From the NCBI GenBank assembly GCA_947495915.1, contig CANMAW010000004.1, positions 124,001 through 188,000 of the forward strand: a stretch of DNA of 64,000 nt. The letters run 5' to 3'. Under the pieces are notes generated by a model. It ran no database searches and was not told the origin of the DNA. It saw only the letters and a list, made by a program, of their open reading frames with translations. The translations under genes were made by a program, and so were the position numbers. This document shows, one piece after another, positions 8,598 through 16,481 of the stretch (position 1 is the stretch's first letter; each line of letters starts with the position of its first letter). The stretch comes from Maribacter algarum (ex Lu et al. 2025) (nom. illeg.) (GTDB lineage Bacteria > Bacteroidota > Bacteroidia > Flavobacteriales > Flavobacteriaceae).

Positions 8598-9449
8598 ATG
8601 AAACATATTTTGGTTCCAACTGATTTTTCAATAAATGCAAATCATGCATTACAATATGCTATTTTTCTTTTTAATAAAGAATCATGTACGTTTTATTTGT
8701 TGAATGCCTACCAATCAACTAGTTCTAATTTAGAAAGTCAAAGAAACAAAATACGAAAAACACGATTGTTTGAGGTTACTAAAGCCGAGGCTGAAAATAG
8801 AATGCATCAACTTTACAGAAAAGTTGAAAAAGAAAACAAAAATCCTAAACATACTTTTAAGAGTTTATCAGTTGCAAATTCACTCTTAAATGTAATAGGT
8901 AAATCTGTACTAAATTTTTCTATAGACTATATCGTTATGGGTACACAAGGCGCTAGTGGATTGCAAAGTGTATTTTTGGGTAGTAACACAGTTAAAGTTA
9001 TTAGTAAAATTGATTTTTGCCCAATTATTGCTGTGCCGGCAAATTGTGAATTTAATGAGGTTAGCGAAATTTTGTTTGCTTCAGGTTTTGAACATATTTG
9101 CAATAAATATGAGTTATTACCTTTAATAAACATTGCCCAGGCCTGGAAGTCAAAAATCAGTATTCTTCATTGGACAACTAAAAACTCTAATGAAAGCTAT
9201 AAAATAAATGCAAGAGAAGTAATTTTTAAACGTTTAAAAAATGTTTCTCATGAACTTATTGAGTTGGAAAAAAAACACAAAATCTCCTCTGAAATTGAAC
9301 ACTTTGTAGCGCAGAATAAACAAATAGCAATGATTACTATGATCAACTATTGGCATAGTTTTTTACAAAAAATTACCAGTGAAAATGTGGTTCAAAAAGT
9401 AGCATTTCGTACCAGAGTGCCATTTCTGGTAATGCATTTACCCGAATAA
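8598..9449 (+). CDS. universal stress protein (tandem USP 3)
   Basis: A 283-residue double UspA-fold protein, starting MKHILVPTDFSINANHALQY. Domain 1 has an intact nucleotide motif (GTQGASGLQSVFLGSNTVKV). Domain 2 (from about residue 155, VSEILFASGFE) is highly diverged and without a glycine signature. It lies 16 bp after USP 2 with no promoter room and so is in the same transcript. It is convergent with the small minus-strand gene that follows after 14 bp, and no clear terminator is visible between them. Three such USPs in a row indicate local duplication followed by divergence. Confidence 0.88.
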   Translation: MKHILVPTDFSINANHALQYAIFLFNKESCTFYLLNAYQSTSSNLESQRNKIRKTRLFEVTKAEAENRMHQLYRKVEKENKNPKHTFKSLSVANSLLNVIGKSVLNFSIDYIVMGTQGASGLQSVFLGSNTVKVISKIDFCPIIAVPANCEFNEVSEILFASGFEHICNKYELLPLINIAQAWKSKISILHWTTKNSNESYKINAREVIFKRLKNVSHELIELEKKHKISSEIEHFVAQNKQIAMITMINYWHSFLQKITSENVVQKVAFRTRVPFLVMHLPE

Positions 9450-9463
9450 AATTCGATAGAGGT

Positions 9464-9721
9464 TTAAGCCAAATTAGGTACGGTCATCGCATCAGACTTA
9501 CTCCATTTTTGAATCTGTAGTTGCCGAATTGGAAACCCTAAACAATTTAATTCTCTTTTAGCATTTTCTAAGCCCATCTTGGTGGCATGCAAAAAGGTAA
9601 TCGAACTATTTTCAATATCTAATTCTAAAACAACAATATCCATAATTCGATTAAGGTTGCGAACTATAATGTTCTTTTCCTTTGCGGTAGATAGATTTTC
9701 TAAGGTTGCAAATGTTCTCAT
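9464..9721 (-). CDS. small HMA-fold-like protein without metal cysteines
   Basis: An 85-residue protein. The pattern of a hydrophobic strand (KNIIVRNLNRIMDIVVLELD), a second strand (NSSITFLHA), a helix (MGLENAKRELNCLGFP) and a final strand matches the beta-alpha-beta-beta-alpha-beta order of heavy-metal-associated domains. The metal-binding CxxC is missing; the only Cys is at about residue 63. It is transcribed away from an FNR-type palindrome (9768-9779), 46 bp upstream of its ATG. It is likely part of the same low-oxygen regulon as the USPs. The fold assignment is tentative and the function unknown. Confidence 0.55.
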   Translation of the reverse strand: MRTFATLENLSTAKEKNIIVRNLNRIMDIVVLELDIENSSITFLHATKMGLENAKRELNCLGFPIRQLQIQKWSKSDAMTVPNLA

Positions 9722-9767
9722 AGCTTTATAAATATTTAAAATTAAAATGTTCGATTAATTTAAAAAA

Positions 9768-9779
9768 TGACATATATCA
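9768..9779. promoter_or_regulatory. CRP/FNR-type palindrome upstream of HMA-like gene
   Basis: TGACATATATCA fits TGAYnnnnRTCA and lies 46 bp upstream of the minus-strand start at 9721. The 9722-10104 interval (383 bp) is otherwise AT-rich, with one more such site at 10009-10020. Confidence 0.55.
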
Positions 9780-10008
9780 CTTACGAGAAAAAACGAATTT
9801 TATTGCATTTTAAAGTATCAAAAAAAAGATTTATTTATAAAAGTGAAAATTAAGTTGAAAAATCATACTACCATTTAATCTTACAACCAAATCTTAACTT
9901 GTCTAATCATTATTTCAAATTGTAAAATTATCAAAATCAATTATTAGCCCGATATATGACTGCTCATAAGACTATTTAATTGACCACCAATGATAAACCT
10001 TTGTAAAG

Positions 10009-10020
10009 TGATAAATATCA
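10009..10020. promoter_or_regulatory. CRP/FNR-type palindrome upstream of 10105 gene
   Basis: TGATAAATATCA fits TGAYnnnnRTCA and lies 84 bp before the ATG at 10105, on the other side of the same divergent interval as the 9768 site. Confidence 0.55.
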
Positions 10021-10104
10021 TTTCATGAAAAGTGGTAATGTACTAAGTTCACAGTCTAAAACATTTAGAATAAGCTTTAGTTCTAGAAAATAAACTATTT
10101 CAAA

Positions 10105-10527
10105 ATGAAAACATCAGAAATTAAGAGCCCAAATAGTCTTACCCTTGAAGCAATGCGAATTCAAGTACATAATTGGGAGAGCGATCTTGAATTTATTCAT
10201 GATGAGTTAGTTTTTATCGAGAGATTATTAAATTCTTATGTATTTGAACCCACTACTCTAAATTCATTTCAAAAGATTGACAATTTTTTGTTACGACTTC
10301 AAAAAGTGAAACATTGTAAAAACAAAATCAAAACTCAAATCTCAAAACACCTAAACCAGTTGGGAGGAATATTAGAAAGTAGTGATGCGTTTTGCGATGA
10401 TAATAGTATTCAAAAACACGATTCAATTCAAAGACAGGTACAAATTTGTGTTACTGATTTTAAAACGGTAAAATCAGAGATATTTAAATATGCATCCGGT
10501 ATATTAAAATTAAGAAAACCATCATAG
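10105..10527 (+). CDS. small helical cytoplasmic protein, unknown
   Basis: A 140-residue soluble protein with no signal peptide and no recognised motif. Long stretches of heptad-like hydrophobic spacing (for example WESDLEFIHDELVFIERLLN and FLLRLQKVKHCKNKIKTQIS) predict a mostly alpha-helical, possibly coiled-coil bundle. It is transcribed from the promoter region that carries an FNR-type palindrome and is followed after 38 bp by a lipoprotein gene. Helical proteins of this size beside USP genes are common in marine Flavobacteriia, but no function is assigned here. Confidence 0.55.
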   Translation: MKTSEIKSPNSLTLEAMRIQVHNWESDLEFIHDELVFIERLLNSYVFEPTTLNSFQKIDNFLLRLQKVKHCKNKIKTQISKHLNQLGGILESSDAFCDDNSIQKHDSIQRQVQICVTDFKTVKSEIFKYASGILKLRKPS

Positions 10528-10565
10528 CAGACCTACTTATTCTAAAAGACCTAAACCCTACTTCA

Positions 10566-11225
10566 ATGAATTTAATTACAAAGTTAATACTATTATGTTT
10601 TAGTGTCTTCTTAACAGGATGCTCTTCTACGCAATTAGTTAGTAACTGGAAAAATCCGGAAATTATTTTATTTGATGCAAACAAAGTACTAGTAGTAGGT
10701 ATGACAGAGAACCAAGAAGTGCGAACGGACTTTGAAAGTAAATTGCAAAAAGTTTTTGAAAGTAGAAATGTTGAAGCAGTAAGAAGCATAGATTTATTTG
10801 ATGTAAAATTTACCGCTAACAAACAAACAGAGGAAGAATTGTCTGCGGTTGAAGATCTACTATTACAACGTGATTTTGACGCCATTCTTTTTACAAAAAT
10901 TGTGGGTTCAGAAGACATTCAAACCATGCGAACTACACTTAATAATACACATAAGTATTTAAGTACATTTAAAGATGACTATTTAAAACATCAAGGCATT
11001 TACTATGAAGATGATTATTATGAAACCTTTACGGTTTTTCATGCAGAAACATCACTGTACTGTATTTGTGTTGGAAAAGAAAGACAAACCATTTGGAATG
11101 CGAGTGTTGATATAACTGATCCTAAAAACTTTGAAAAATCAGTTGATGACTATATTAAACTATTAGAAAATAATATGGAAGAGCAAAACCTGATCTTTAG
11201 AAAAAATGAATTAACTAACTTATAA
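10566..11225 (+). CDS. DUF4136-like outer-membrane lipoprotein
   Basis: A 219-residue lipoprotein: an N-terminal hydrophobic stretch ends in the lipobox LTGC (Cys at residue 19), followed by SSTQLVSNWKNP. The ST.(L/V)...W pattern followed by a VLVVGMTEN strand is typical of DUF4136-like periplasmic lipoproteins, which share a fold with penicillin-binding-protein activator proteins. The body contains no catalytic motif visible to me. It is probably cotranscribed with the preceding helical protein gene. The function is unknown; envelope stress is a reasonable guess from the USP context. Confidence 0.65.
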   Translation: MNLITKLILLCFSVFLTGCSSTQLVSNWKNPEIILFDANKVLVVGMTENQEVRTDFESKLQKVFESRNVEAVRSIDLFDVKFTANKQTEEELSAVEDLLLQRDFDAILFTKIVGSEDIQTMRTTLNNTHKYLSTFKDDYLKHQGIYYEDDYYETFTVFHAETSLYCICVGKERQTIWNASVDITDPKNFEKSVDDYIKLLENNMEEQNLIFRKNELTNL

Positions 11226-11581
11226 TGCAAGTTATCATATTCAAACACTTTTCATTCTCTACAAAACCTTAAAGAATTGGGGTTAATAGTAGACAATACT
11301 TACATTTCAGCAATTTCAATTAACTATTTATATTGTGCAACCTTCTTTTTGTTTAGTAAATTAAATATTTGCTTGTTGAAAACATCCTTGCTAGTTTACC
11401 CATATAAATCTTGAATTGATATGAATAAACGAATTTTATTGGTTTCTAAGGAAGGGTTTATGTAGAGCGCTTGTACGACCAGATCAAACCCCTAAAAACA
11501 ACTGTTAAATTGAAGACAATCACTAATTCCTTTTTGACCTAGATTACTTTCACAAACAAAATTTAGGATGTTTTTAAAACA
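11226..11581. other. non-coding interval before tRNA-Pro
   Basis: About 355 bp with no convincing gene. A 14-codon ORF at 11421-11465 (MNKRILLVSKEGFM) resembles the first strand of a receiver or LuxR-type regulator and then stops. It may be a gene remnant or chance. No FNR-type site was seen here. Confidence 0.4.
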
Positions 11582-11613
11582 AAAAAAGAACTGTAAAAAA
11601 CAGTTCTTTTTTC
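11580..11613. terminator. intrinsic terminator downstream of tRNA-Pro
   Basis: AAAAAGAACTG pairs with CAGTTCTTTTT around an A-rich loop. It lies just past the tRNA 3' end on the minus strand and is symmetrical enough to stop transcripts from the left as well. Confidence 0.85.
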
Positions 11614-11619
11614 TATCAG

Positions 11620-11693
11620 TCGGGATGACAGGATTTGAACCTGCGACCACTCGACCCCCAGCCGAGTGCGCTACCGGACTGCGCTACATCCCG
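11620..11693 (-). tRNA. tRNA-Pro, anticodon GGG
   Basis: On the minus strand the acceptor arm CGGGATG (11693-11687) pairs with CATCCCG (11627-11621), with discriminator A at 11620. The T arm has GGTTCAAATCC. The anticodon arm CTCGG-CTGGGGG-TCGAG gives anticodon GGG (proline, reading CCC/CCU). Length is 74 nt, with no encoded CCA, as is common in Bacteroidota. The 3' end faces the low-oxygen gene cluster and the 5' end faces the accessory region. Confidence 0.95.
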
Positions 11694-11720
11694 AAATTTT
11701 CGATTGCAAAAATAAAGAAG

Positions 11721-12647
11721 TTATTCGATTTCTAAACTATTAATCCATTCTAAAACATTGATAGGCCATTTTCTTAGAACTTGGTCATCTTGAGCTAAAC
11801 CAAATCCATGTCCACCTGTTTCGTATAAATACAAAGCGCCTTTACTATTTCCTTCCCTCTCAACGCTGCTTGAACCCCAATAATATTCACTATTGTTTCT
11901 AGGAACTACGGTGTCATCCATAGCATGCACCAAATAAGCCGGTGGGGTATCTTTAGAAATGTGTAATTCACTAGAAAACTCAACTATTCGTTGTTTAGAA
12001 GCATTTTTACCCAGTAAATTATCTCTAGAACCTGCATGTGTATATTCGGCCATTGTAATCACTGGATACATTAATACCATAAAATCTGGGCGAGCGCTGA
12101 CTTGATCGATAGTATCTATAGGCTCGTAAACCTTTTTGTCAAATTTAGTTCCCAAAGTAGAAGCCAAATGCCCCCCAGCTGAAAAACCAATGACACCAAT
12201 TTTATTTTCTGCAACACCCCATTCTTCCGCTCTACTTCTCACCATTCTAATGGCTCTTTGCGCATCAATCAGAGGTACATAATGCTTATTCGTTTGGGTT
12301 TCATCAGAGGGTAAACGGTATTTAACTACAAAACAGGCTATTCCTTTTTTATTAAAATATTCAGCTATGTCTGTACCCTCCCAATCATAGGCTAAAATAC
12401 TATATCCACCGCCAGGGAAGATTAACATGGCTTGCCCCGTAGCAATCTCTTTTGGTGGTAAAAAAACGGCTAAGGTTGGGGTTTGAACTTTACTAATTCT
12501 TAGTATATCAGTTCGGTGATGAACTTCTTCCACTTCAGATGGAATCTGATTCGGAATTTTTCCTTCTGGCCAAAGCGCTATGGCCTTCTCTTGTGAAGCA
12601 CAACTCATAAAAACCATTGCCATACATAAAAATAGACTATTCTTCAT
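11721..12647 (-). CDS. secreted alpha/beta-hydrolase, acetyl-esterase type lipoprotein
   Basis: A 308-residue lipoprotein: MKNSLFLCMAMVFMSC ends in a lipobox with Cys16. The start chosen is the second ATG of an ATGATG pair, because earlier starts extend further into the upstream gene. The alpha/beta-hydrolase fold shows an oxyanion loop LIFPGGGYS (about 75-83), nucleophile S156 in GFSAGG, acid D244 or D245 in HAMDDTVVP, and H280 in TGGHGFG. This arrangement is typical of the Bacteroidota family annotated acetylxylan esterase or BD-FAE-like, which removes acetyl or other acyl groups from glycans. It overlaps the upstream VanX-like gene by 11 bp, so they are translationally coupled. The substrate is not determined; an algal glycan ester is the natural guess. 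Confidence 0.85.
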   Translation of the reverse strand: MKNSLFLCMAMVFMSCASQEKAIALWPEGKIPNQIPSEVEEVHHRTDILRISKVQTPTLAVFLPPKEIATGQAMLIFPGGGYSILAYDWEGTDIAEYFNKKGIACFVVKYRLPSDETQTNKHYVPLIDAQRAIRMVRSRAEEWGVAENKIGVIGFSAGGHLASTLGTKFDKKVYEPIDTIDQVSARPDFMVLMYPVITMAEYTHAGSRDNLLGKNASKQRIVEFSSELHISKDTPPAYLVHAMDDTVVPRNNSEYYWGSSSVEREGNSKGALYLYETGGHGFGLAQDDQVLRKWPINVLEWINSLEIE

Positions 12648-13365
12648 CATTACATTCCCATTTAAAATTAGCAATAGGGTCTTTATGAGCTCCTGATAAA
12701 TTGTAATGCCACCATTCAGTTCTTGTAGACCAAAATCCGAATGCTTCCATCGTTTCTTTCAATAGTTTTCTGTTTGCTAAAACTGTTTCAGGCAAATCAA
12801 AATTATCGAGGTAAGCGCGCTTTCCAAAAAAATCAAAATCAGTACCCATGTCTAACTCCTCTCCTTCTAATGTTTCTAAAGTGATATCAACTGCCCCACC
12901 TTTATTATGAATTGATCCCTTTACAGGGTTTGCAACATACTGAGGGTTCGGAACAATTTTCCACATTTTATATTGTACTGAATTTGGCCGATAACAATCA
13001 AAAAATTTGATCCGCACCCCTTTCTTTTCAAAGGCTTTATTCACTTCTATAAGCGCCTTGGCAGTTTTAACACGAGTATAGCATTCTGCACAATCATAAA
13101 CCTTTGCTTTTAAGAAATTGTTCGTGGTTGCATAACGCATATCAAAAGCAAATCTATCGCTAAAATCGGCTAAACGAATAAATGTAGTATCACCTAAACC
13201 TTCAAACGTTTTAAAAACCCTTTTTGGCTTTTCATTTTTTATAACAACAGGGTCATTTAATTCAATGTCGGCTGTATTAGCTTTTTCGATACTAATTTGA
13301 TTGGGCCTTTCTTTACAAGAATAAATGTATGTTATTACAATTAATACGAGTATCGATTTTTTCAT
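12637..13365 (-). CDS. VanX/DdpX-like D-Ala-D-Ala dipeptidase lipoprotein
   Basis: A 242-residue M15D zinc peptidase, starting MKKSILVLIVITYIYSC (lipobox, Cys17); a longer frame to 13440 lacks a plausible signal peptide. Zinc ligands are H153 and D160 in SIHNKGGAVDIT (SxHxxGxAxD) and H220 in EWWHY, with catalytic base E217. R126 in DCYRPNSVQ matches the conserved substrate arginine of VanX. Members hydrolyse D-Ala-D-Ala in the periplasm or cytoplasm for peptidoglycan recycling or resistance. There are no VanHA-type neighbours, so a recycling role is more likely than glycopeptide resistance. It is divergent from the sulfatase gene and overlaps the esterase. Confidence 0.88.
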   Translation of the reverse strand: MKKSILVLIVITYIYSCKERPNQISIEKANTADIELNDPVVIKNEKPKRVFKTFEGLGDTTFIRLADFSDRFAFDMRYATTNNFLKAKVYDCAECYTRVKTAKALIEVNKAFEKKGVRIKFFDCYRPNSVQYKMWKIVPNPQYVANPVKGSIHNKGGAVDITLETLEGEELDMGTDFDFFGKRAYLDNFDLPETVLANRKLLKETMEAFGFWSTRTEWWHYNLSGAHKDPIANFKWECNDEE

Positions 13366-13572
13366 TATAGATAGCGAGTTAAGTTGTTGATAGTAATATC
13401 CGTTATTAAGGTTCACCCTTTTTTTCAAAAAAATCTTCAAACTATTTCAACAGGTGAAAGTTACTGTGTTTTTAATCCGTTTCAAAATGTATATGACTTG
13501 ACAAACACTACTTTTTGTACTACTATTACTATGCATTTTTATATGGTGCAAATTATAAGACTATAATTCTTC

Positions 13573-15375
13573 ATGACTATTTTCAAGATGACAAAACAAG
13601 CGATGACACTATATGTAACTATGGTAAGTAGTATAGTTTTGATCTTTGGATGCAAAAGAGAACCCAATCAAACAACTTCTATAAAAAAGAAACCGAATAT
13701 CGTTTTAATTTTAACTGATGATCAAGGATGGGGAGACCTCAGCTTTAATGGCAATGAAAATCTCAACACGCCTCATATTGATCGTATTGCCAAAAACGGA
13801 GTCTCCTTTGAAAACTTCTATGTGCAGCCCGTATGCTCCCCTACTCGAGCCGAATTATTGACGGGGCGTCATTATACCAGGCTTGGTGTTTATAGCACTT
13901 CTGAAGGCGGCGAACGTATTAATTTAGAAGAAACTACTCTTGCTGATATACTTAAAAAAGAAGGATATCAAACAGCAGCTTATGGCAAATGGCATAATGG
14001 CATGCAGGCTCCATATCACCCTAATGCACGAGGTTTTGATGATTTTTACGGTTTTGCATCAGGTCATTGGGGTAACTATTTTAGTCCCATGCTAGAGCAT
14101 AATGGCAAAATAGTAGAAGGCCAAGGTTTTTTGGTAGATGATTTAACGAATAAGGGATTAGATTTTATTTCTAAAAATCGTGACCAGCCTTTTTTTCTAT
14201 ACCTGCCTTACAACACGCCACATAGTCCCATGCAGGTCCCCGACCAGTATTGGAATAAATTCGAAAATAAAACACTGCCAACTTCTTTCCGAAGTTCGAA
14301 AGAAGAAGATGTAAACTTCACAAAAGCAGCATTAGCGATGGTTGAAAATATTGACCATAATGTTGGTAGAGTACTGCAACAATTAAAAAATTTACAACTA
14401 GAAGAAAATACGATTGTTATTTTTTTGTCAGACAACGGCCCCAATAACTGGCGGTGGAACGGCGGTATGAAAGGTAAAAAAGGAGCAGTTGATGAAGGCG
14501 GAGTAAGAACTCCATTTTTTATGCAATGGAAGAATACATTACCAGCTGGTAAAATTGTAAATGAGATCGCTAGTGCCATAGACATATTACCCACAGTTAC
14601 TGATTTAATAGCAAGTAAAAACACAACCGCAAAACCTGTTGATGGTAAAAGTTTAAAACCTTTGTTACTAGAAACAGATGCCGAATGGACATTACGATTA
14701 ATATACAATCACTGGTCTGGTAAAACCTCAGTTCGATCTCAAAAGTATCGTTTAGACCCCGACGATCAACTATTTAATATTGAGAAGGATAGAGCACAGA
14801 CGAAAGACATTTCATCAAGCTTTCCAAACATAAGAGATTCGCTTATTCTGCTTAAAAAACAATGGCTAAAAGAAACAAATGCCAATCAAGAAATAACTGA
14901 TAACCGCTATTTCACATTAGGTGATCCGGAATTCGAATATACTCATATTCCTGCGCGCGATGGCACTCCACATGGAAACATTAGACGTAGTAATCGATGG
15001 CCAAACGACAGCTATTTCACCAATTGGACCAGCGAAAAAGATTCTATTTCATGGGATGTGAACGTAATCGCCGACGGAGAGTTTGAAGTTGATTTGTATT
15101 ACACCTTAGCCTCCGAAAATGTTGGTGTATCTATTACACTCCAAAATGGACAAAACAAGCTAGATGCTGAACTCACAAAAGCACATAACCCAGCACCTTT
15201 TGGTATGGAAAATGATCGAATTGAACGAGCTGAGTCTTATGTAAAAGATTTTAAAAAAACTACTCTTGGCGAAATATCACTTAAAGAAGGAAAAAGAAGC
15301 CTCATATTAAAAGCATCTCATATTCGTGGTACTGCCGCTATGGATGTGCGGCTATTAGTATTTCGAAGACTATAA
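13573..15375 (+). CDS. formylglycine (S1) sulfatase lipoprotein with C-terminal extension
   Basis: A 600-residue lipoprotein with lipobox IFGC (Cys27). The sulfatase domain begins KPNIVLILTDDQGWGD (metal-binding D49/D50). It contains the formylglycine signature C88-SPTRAELLTGR, to be converted by a radical-SAM or FGE maturase, and closes metal binding with FLSDNGPN at about 278-285. After the catalytic and S-subdomains (to about residue 450), a beta-rich extension of about 120 residues (WTSEKDSISWDVNVIADGEF onward) resembles a carbohydrate-binding module; that domain call is inference. Substrate class cannot be assigned by eye. It stands alone on the plus strand, divergent from the VanX-like gene. 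Confidence 0.9.
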   Translation: MTIFKMTKQAMTLYVTMVSSIVLIFGCKREPNQTTSIKKKPNIVLILTDDQGWGDLSFNGNENLNTPHIDRIAKNGVSFENFYVQPVCSPTRAELLTGRHYTRLGVYSTSEGGERINLEETTLADILKKEGYQTAAYGKWHNGMQAPYHPNARGFDDFYGFASGHWGNYFSPMLEHNGKIVEGQGFLVDDLTNKGLDFISKNRDQPFFLYLPYNTPHSPMQVPDQYWNKFENKTLPTSFRSSKEEDVNFTKAALAMVENIDHNVGRVLQQLKNLQLEENTIVIFLSDNGPNNWRWNGGMKGKKGAVDEGGVRTPFFMQWKNTLPAGKIVNEIASAIDILPTVTDLIASKNTTAKPVDGKSLKPLLLETDAEWTLRLIYNHWSGKTSVRSQKYRLDPDDQLFNIEKDRAQTKDISSSFPNIRDSLILLKKQWLKETNANQEITDNRYFTLGDPEFEYTHIPARDGTPHGNIRRSNRWPNDSYFTNWTSEKDSISWDVNVIADGEFEVDLYYTLASENVGVSITLQNGQNKLDAELTKAHNPAPFGMENDRIERAESYVKDFKKTTLGEISLKEGKRSLILKASHIRGTAAMDVRLLVFRRL

Positions 15376-15610
15376 TATGGCAGATGATATCAAACAAGTT
15401 TTGACTATTTTTTACCCTCATTTTAAATAGAAGAAGAGTACATTATAGCTACTGATTTTTGGCAACCAACCAAATGTTGTTTAGGCGTTTTAGTCTTTAA
15501 CCAAACGGTAGTATTTGACTTTTACCACAGTGCTTTTAAAGTTTTTGGGCAAAAGTAAGAAGTGATAAGATAGTATGACCTAAAGTCATAGCAGCAAAAG
15601 TTATTTAAAA

Positions 15611-16429
15611 TTAATTGATAGTTTTGATAAAGTTTAAACTTTGAGGTACCTGTTCTACTACTCTTGAAGATTCATCTTCTATAAACATATATTCAATCCC
15701 TAATTTTTGAGCTTCTTTTATGACGCCTACCATATCGATTTGCCCAGAACCTAAAACTACATTAGTCTCTACATCTTCATGACCCGTATTATTCCCTTTC
15801 ACTCCTTTTTCCATATCCTTCAAATGCAGTAAAGTAAATTTATTTGGAAATTTTTTCATTAATGCCAAAGGGTCTGCACCACCATGTTGTGCCCAAAAAA
15901 CATCAAGTTCAAAGGTGAAATCGGTTGCATTTTCAGCCATGTAGTCAAATAAAGTTCCATCTTTATATGGTCTAAACTCATAGCCATGAGCGTGATATGC
16001 TAAAACTAAACCATTCTCTTTTAGTATTTTACCCGCTTTGTTAAATACCTCAGTAGCATGTTGGGTTTCTTCTAAATCCCATTTATTATTATCGTGTGGT
16101 ACCCAGGCGCACATAACATATTTAGCTCCAAATGCCTTTGCAGTTTCGATAACCTTCTCAGGGTTCTTTTCAAGATCTGCAAAGCTAGCCCCTATACTTA
16201 CCATATTTAGATCATAAGTTTTCAACATGGCTTTGTACTCAGACATCGTGAGACCATATGTGTCACCACCTTCAATTTTGTTTATTCCCCAATCTTGAAC
16301 TAGTTGAAGGGTAGATGAAACATCTTCTTTAAACTGATTTCTTAAACTGTACAGTTGCAAACCAACTTCTTGAGCACCAATGGGCGTTAACATTAAAAGT
16401 AATAAAGCAAAAGCGAATATTTTTTTCAT
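15611..16429 (-). CDS. exported TIM-barrel sugar isomerase/epimerase-like protein
   Basis: A 272-residue AP-endonuclease-2/xylose-isomerase-type TIM barrel. The start at MKKIFAFALLLLMLTPIGAQ gives a clean signal peptide; the frame extends 14 codons further but through a terminator hairpin. Metal-ligand segments are visible: INKIEGGDTYG, LAYHAHGYEF, FELDVFWAQHGG, LLHLKDMEKG and YMFIEDES. It is called sugar phosphate isomerase/epimerase by habit, but an exported protein would not see sugar phosphates. It lies downstream of a GMC oxidoreductase pair, and related proteins in such loci act on 3-keto sugars or glycosides (lyase or epimerase). That role is inferred. Confidence 0.85.
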   Translation of the reverse strand: MKKIFAFALLLLMLTPIGAQEVGLQLYSLRNQFKEDVSSTLQLVQDWGINKIEGGDTYGLTMSEYKAMLKTYDLNMVSIGASFADLEKNPEKVIETAKAFGAKYVMCAWVPHDNNKWDLEETQHATEVFNKAGKILKENGLVLAYHAHGYEFRPYKDGTLFDYMAENATDFTFELDVFWAQHGGADPLALMKKFPNKFTLLHLKDMEKGVKGNNTGHEDVETNVVLGSGQIDMVGVIKEAQKLGIEYMFIEDESSRVVEQVPQSLNFIKTIN

Positions 16430-16449
16430 AATCTCGAATATACAAAAGA

Positions 16450-16473
16450 AAATGCCCGATTCTACGGGCATTT
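16450..16473 (-). terminator. intrinsic terminator after GMC/subunit-3 operon
   Basis: A 9-bp perfect stem (AAATGCCCG / CGGGCATTT) with a 6-nt loop, followed on the minus strand by TTTTCTTTTG. It ends the GMC-subunit-3 transcript before the isomerase gene, which therefore needs read-through or its own promoter. Confidence 0.75.
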
Positions 16474-16481
16474 AAAAATTT

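Noticed and set aside
10484-10918. 144-codon minus-strand open frame overlapping two plus-strand genes
   Set aside because: It covers the lipobox region of a clear lipoprotein gene in antisense; the translation has no domain and no promoter context.
11620-11693. tRNA-Pro as attachment site of a genomic island
   Set aside because: The 3' end of the tRNA points to the core side, no integrase gene is visible, and no duplicated tRNA end was recognised.
14208-14708. 166-codon minus-strand open frame within the sulfatase
   Set aside because: It is antisense to conserved sulfatase motifs and has no recognisable features.
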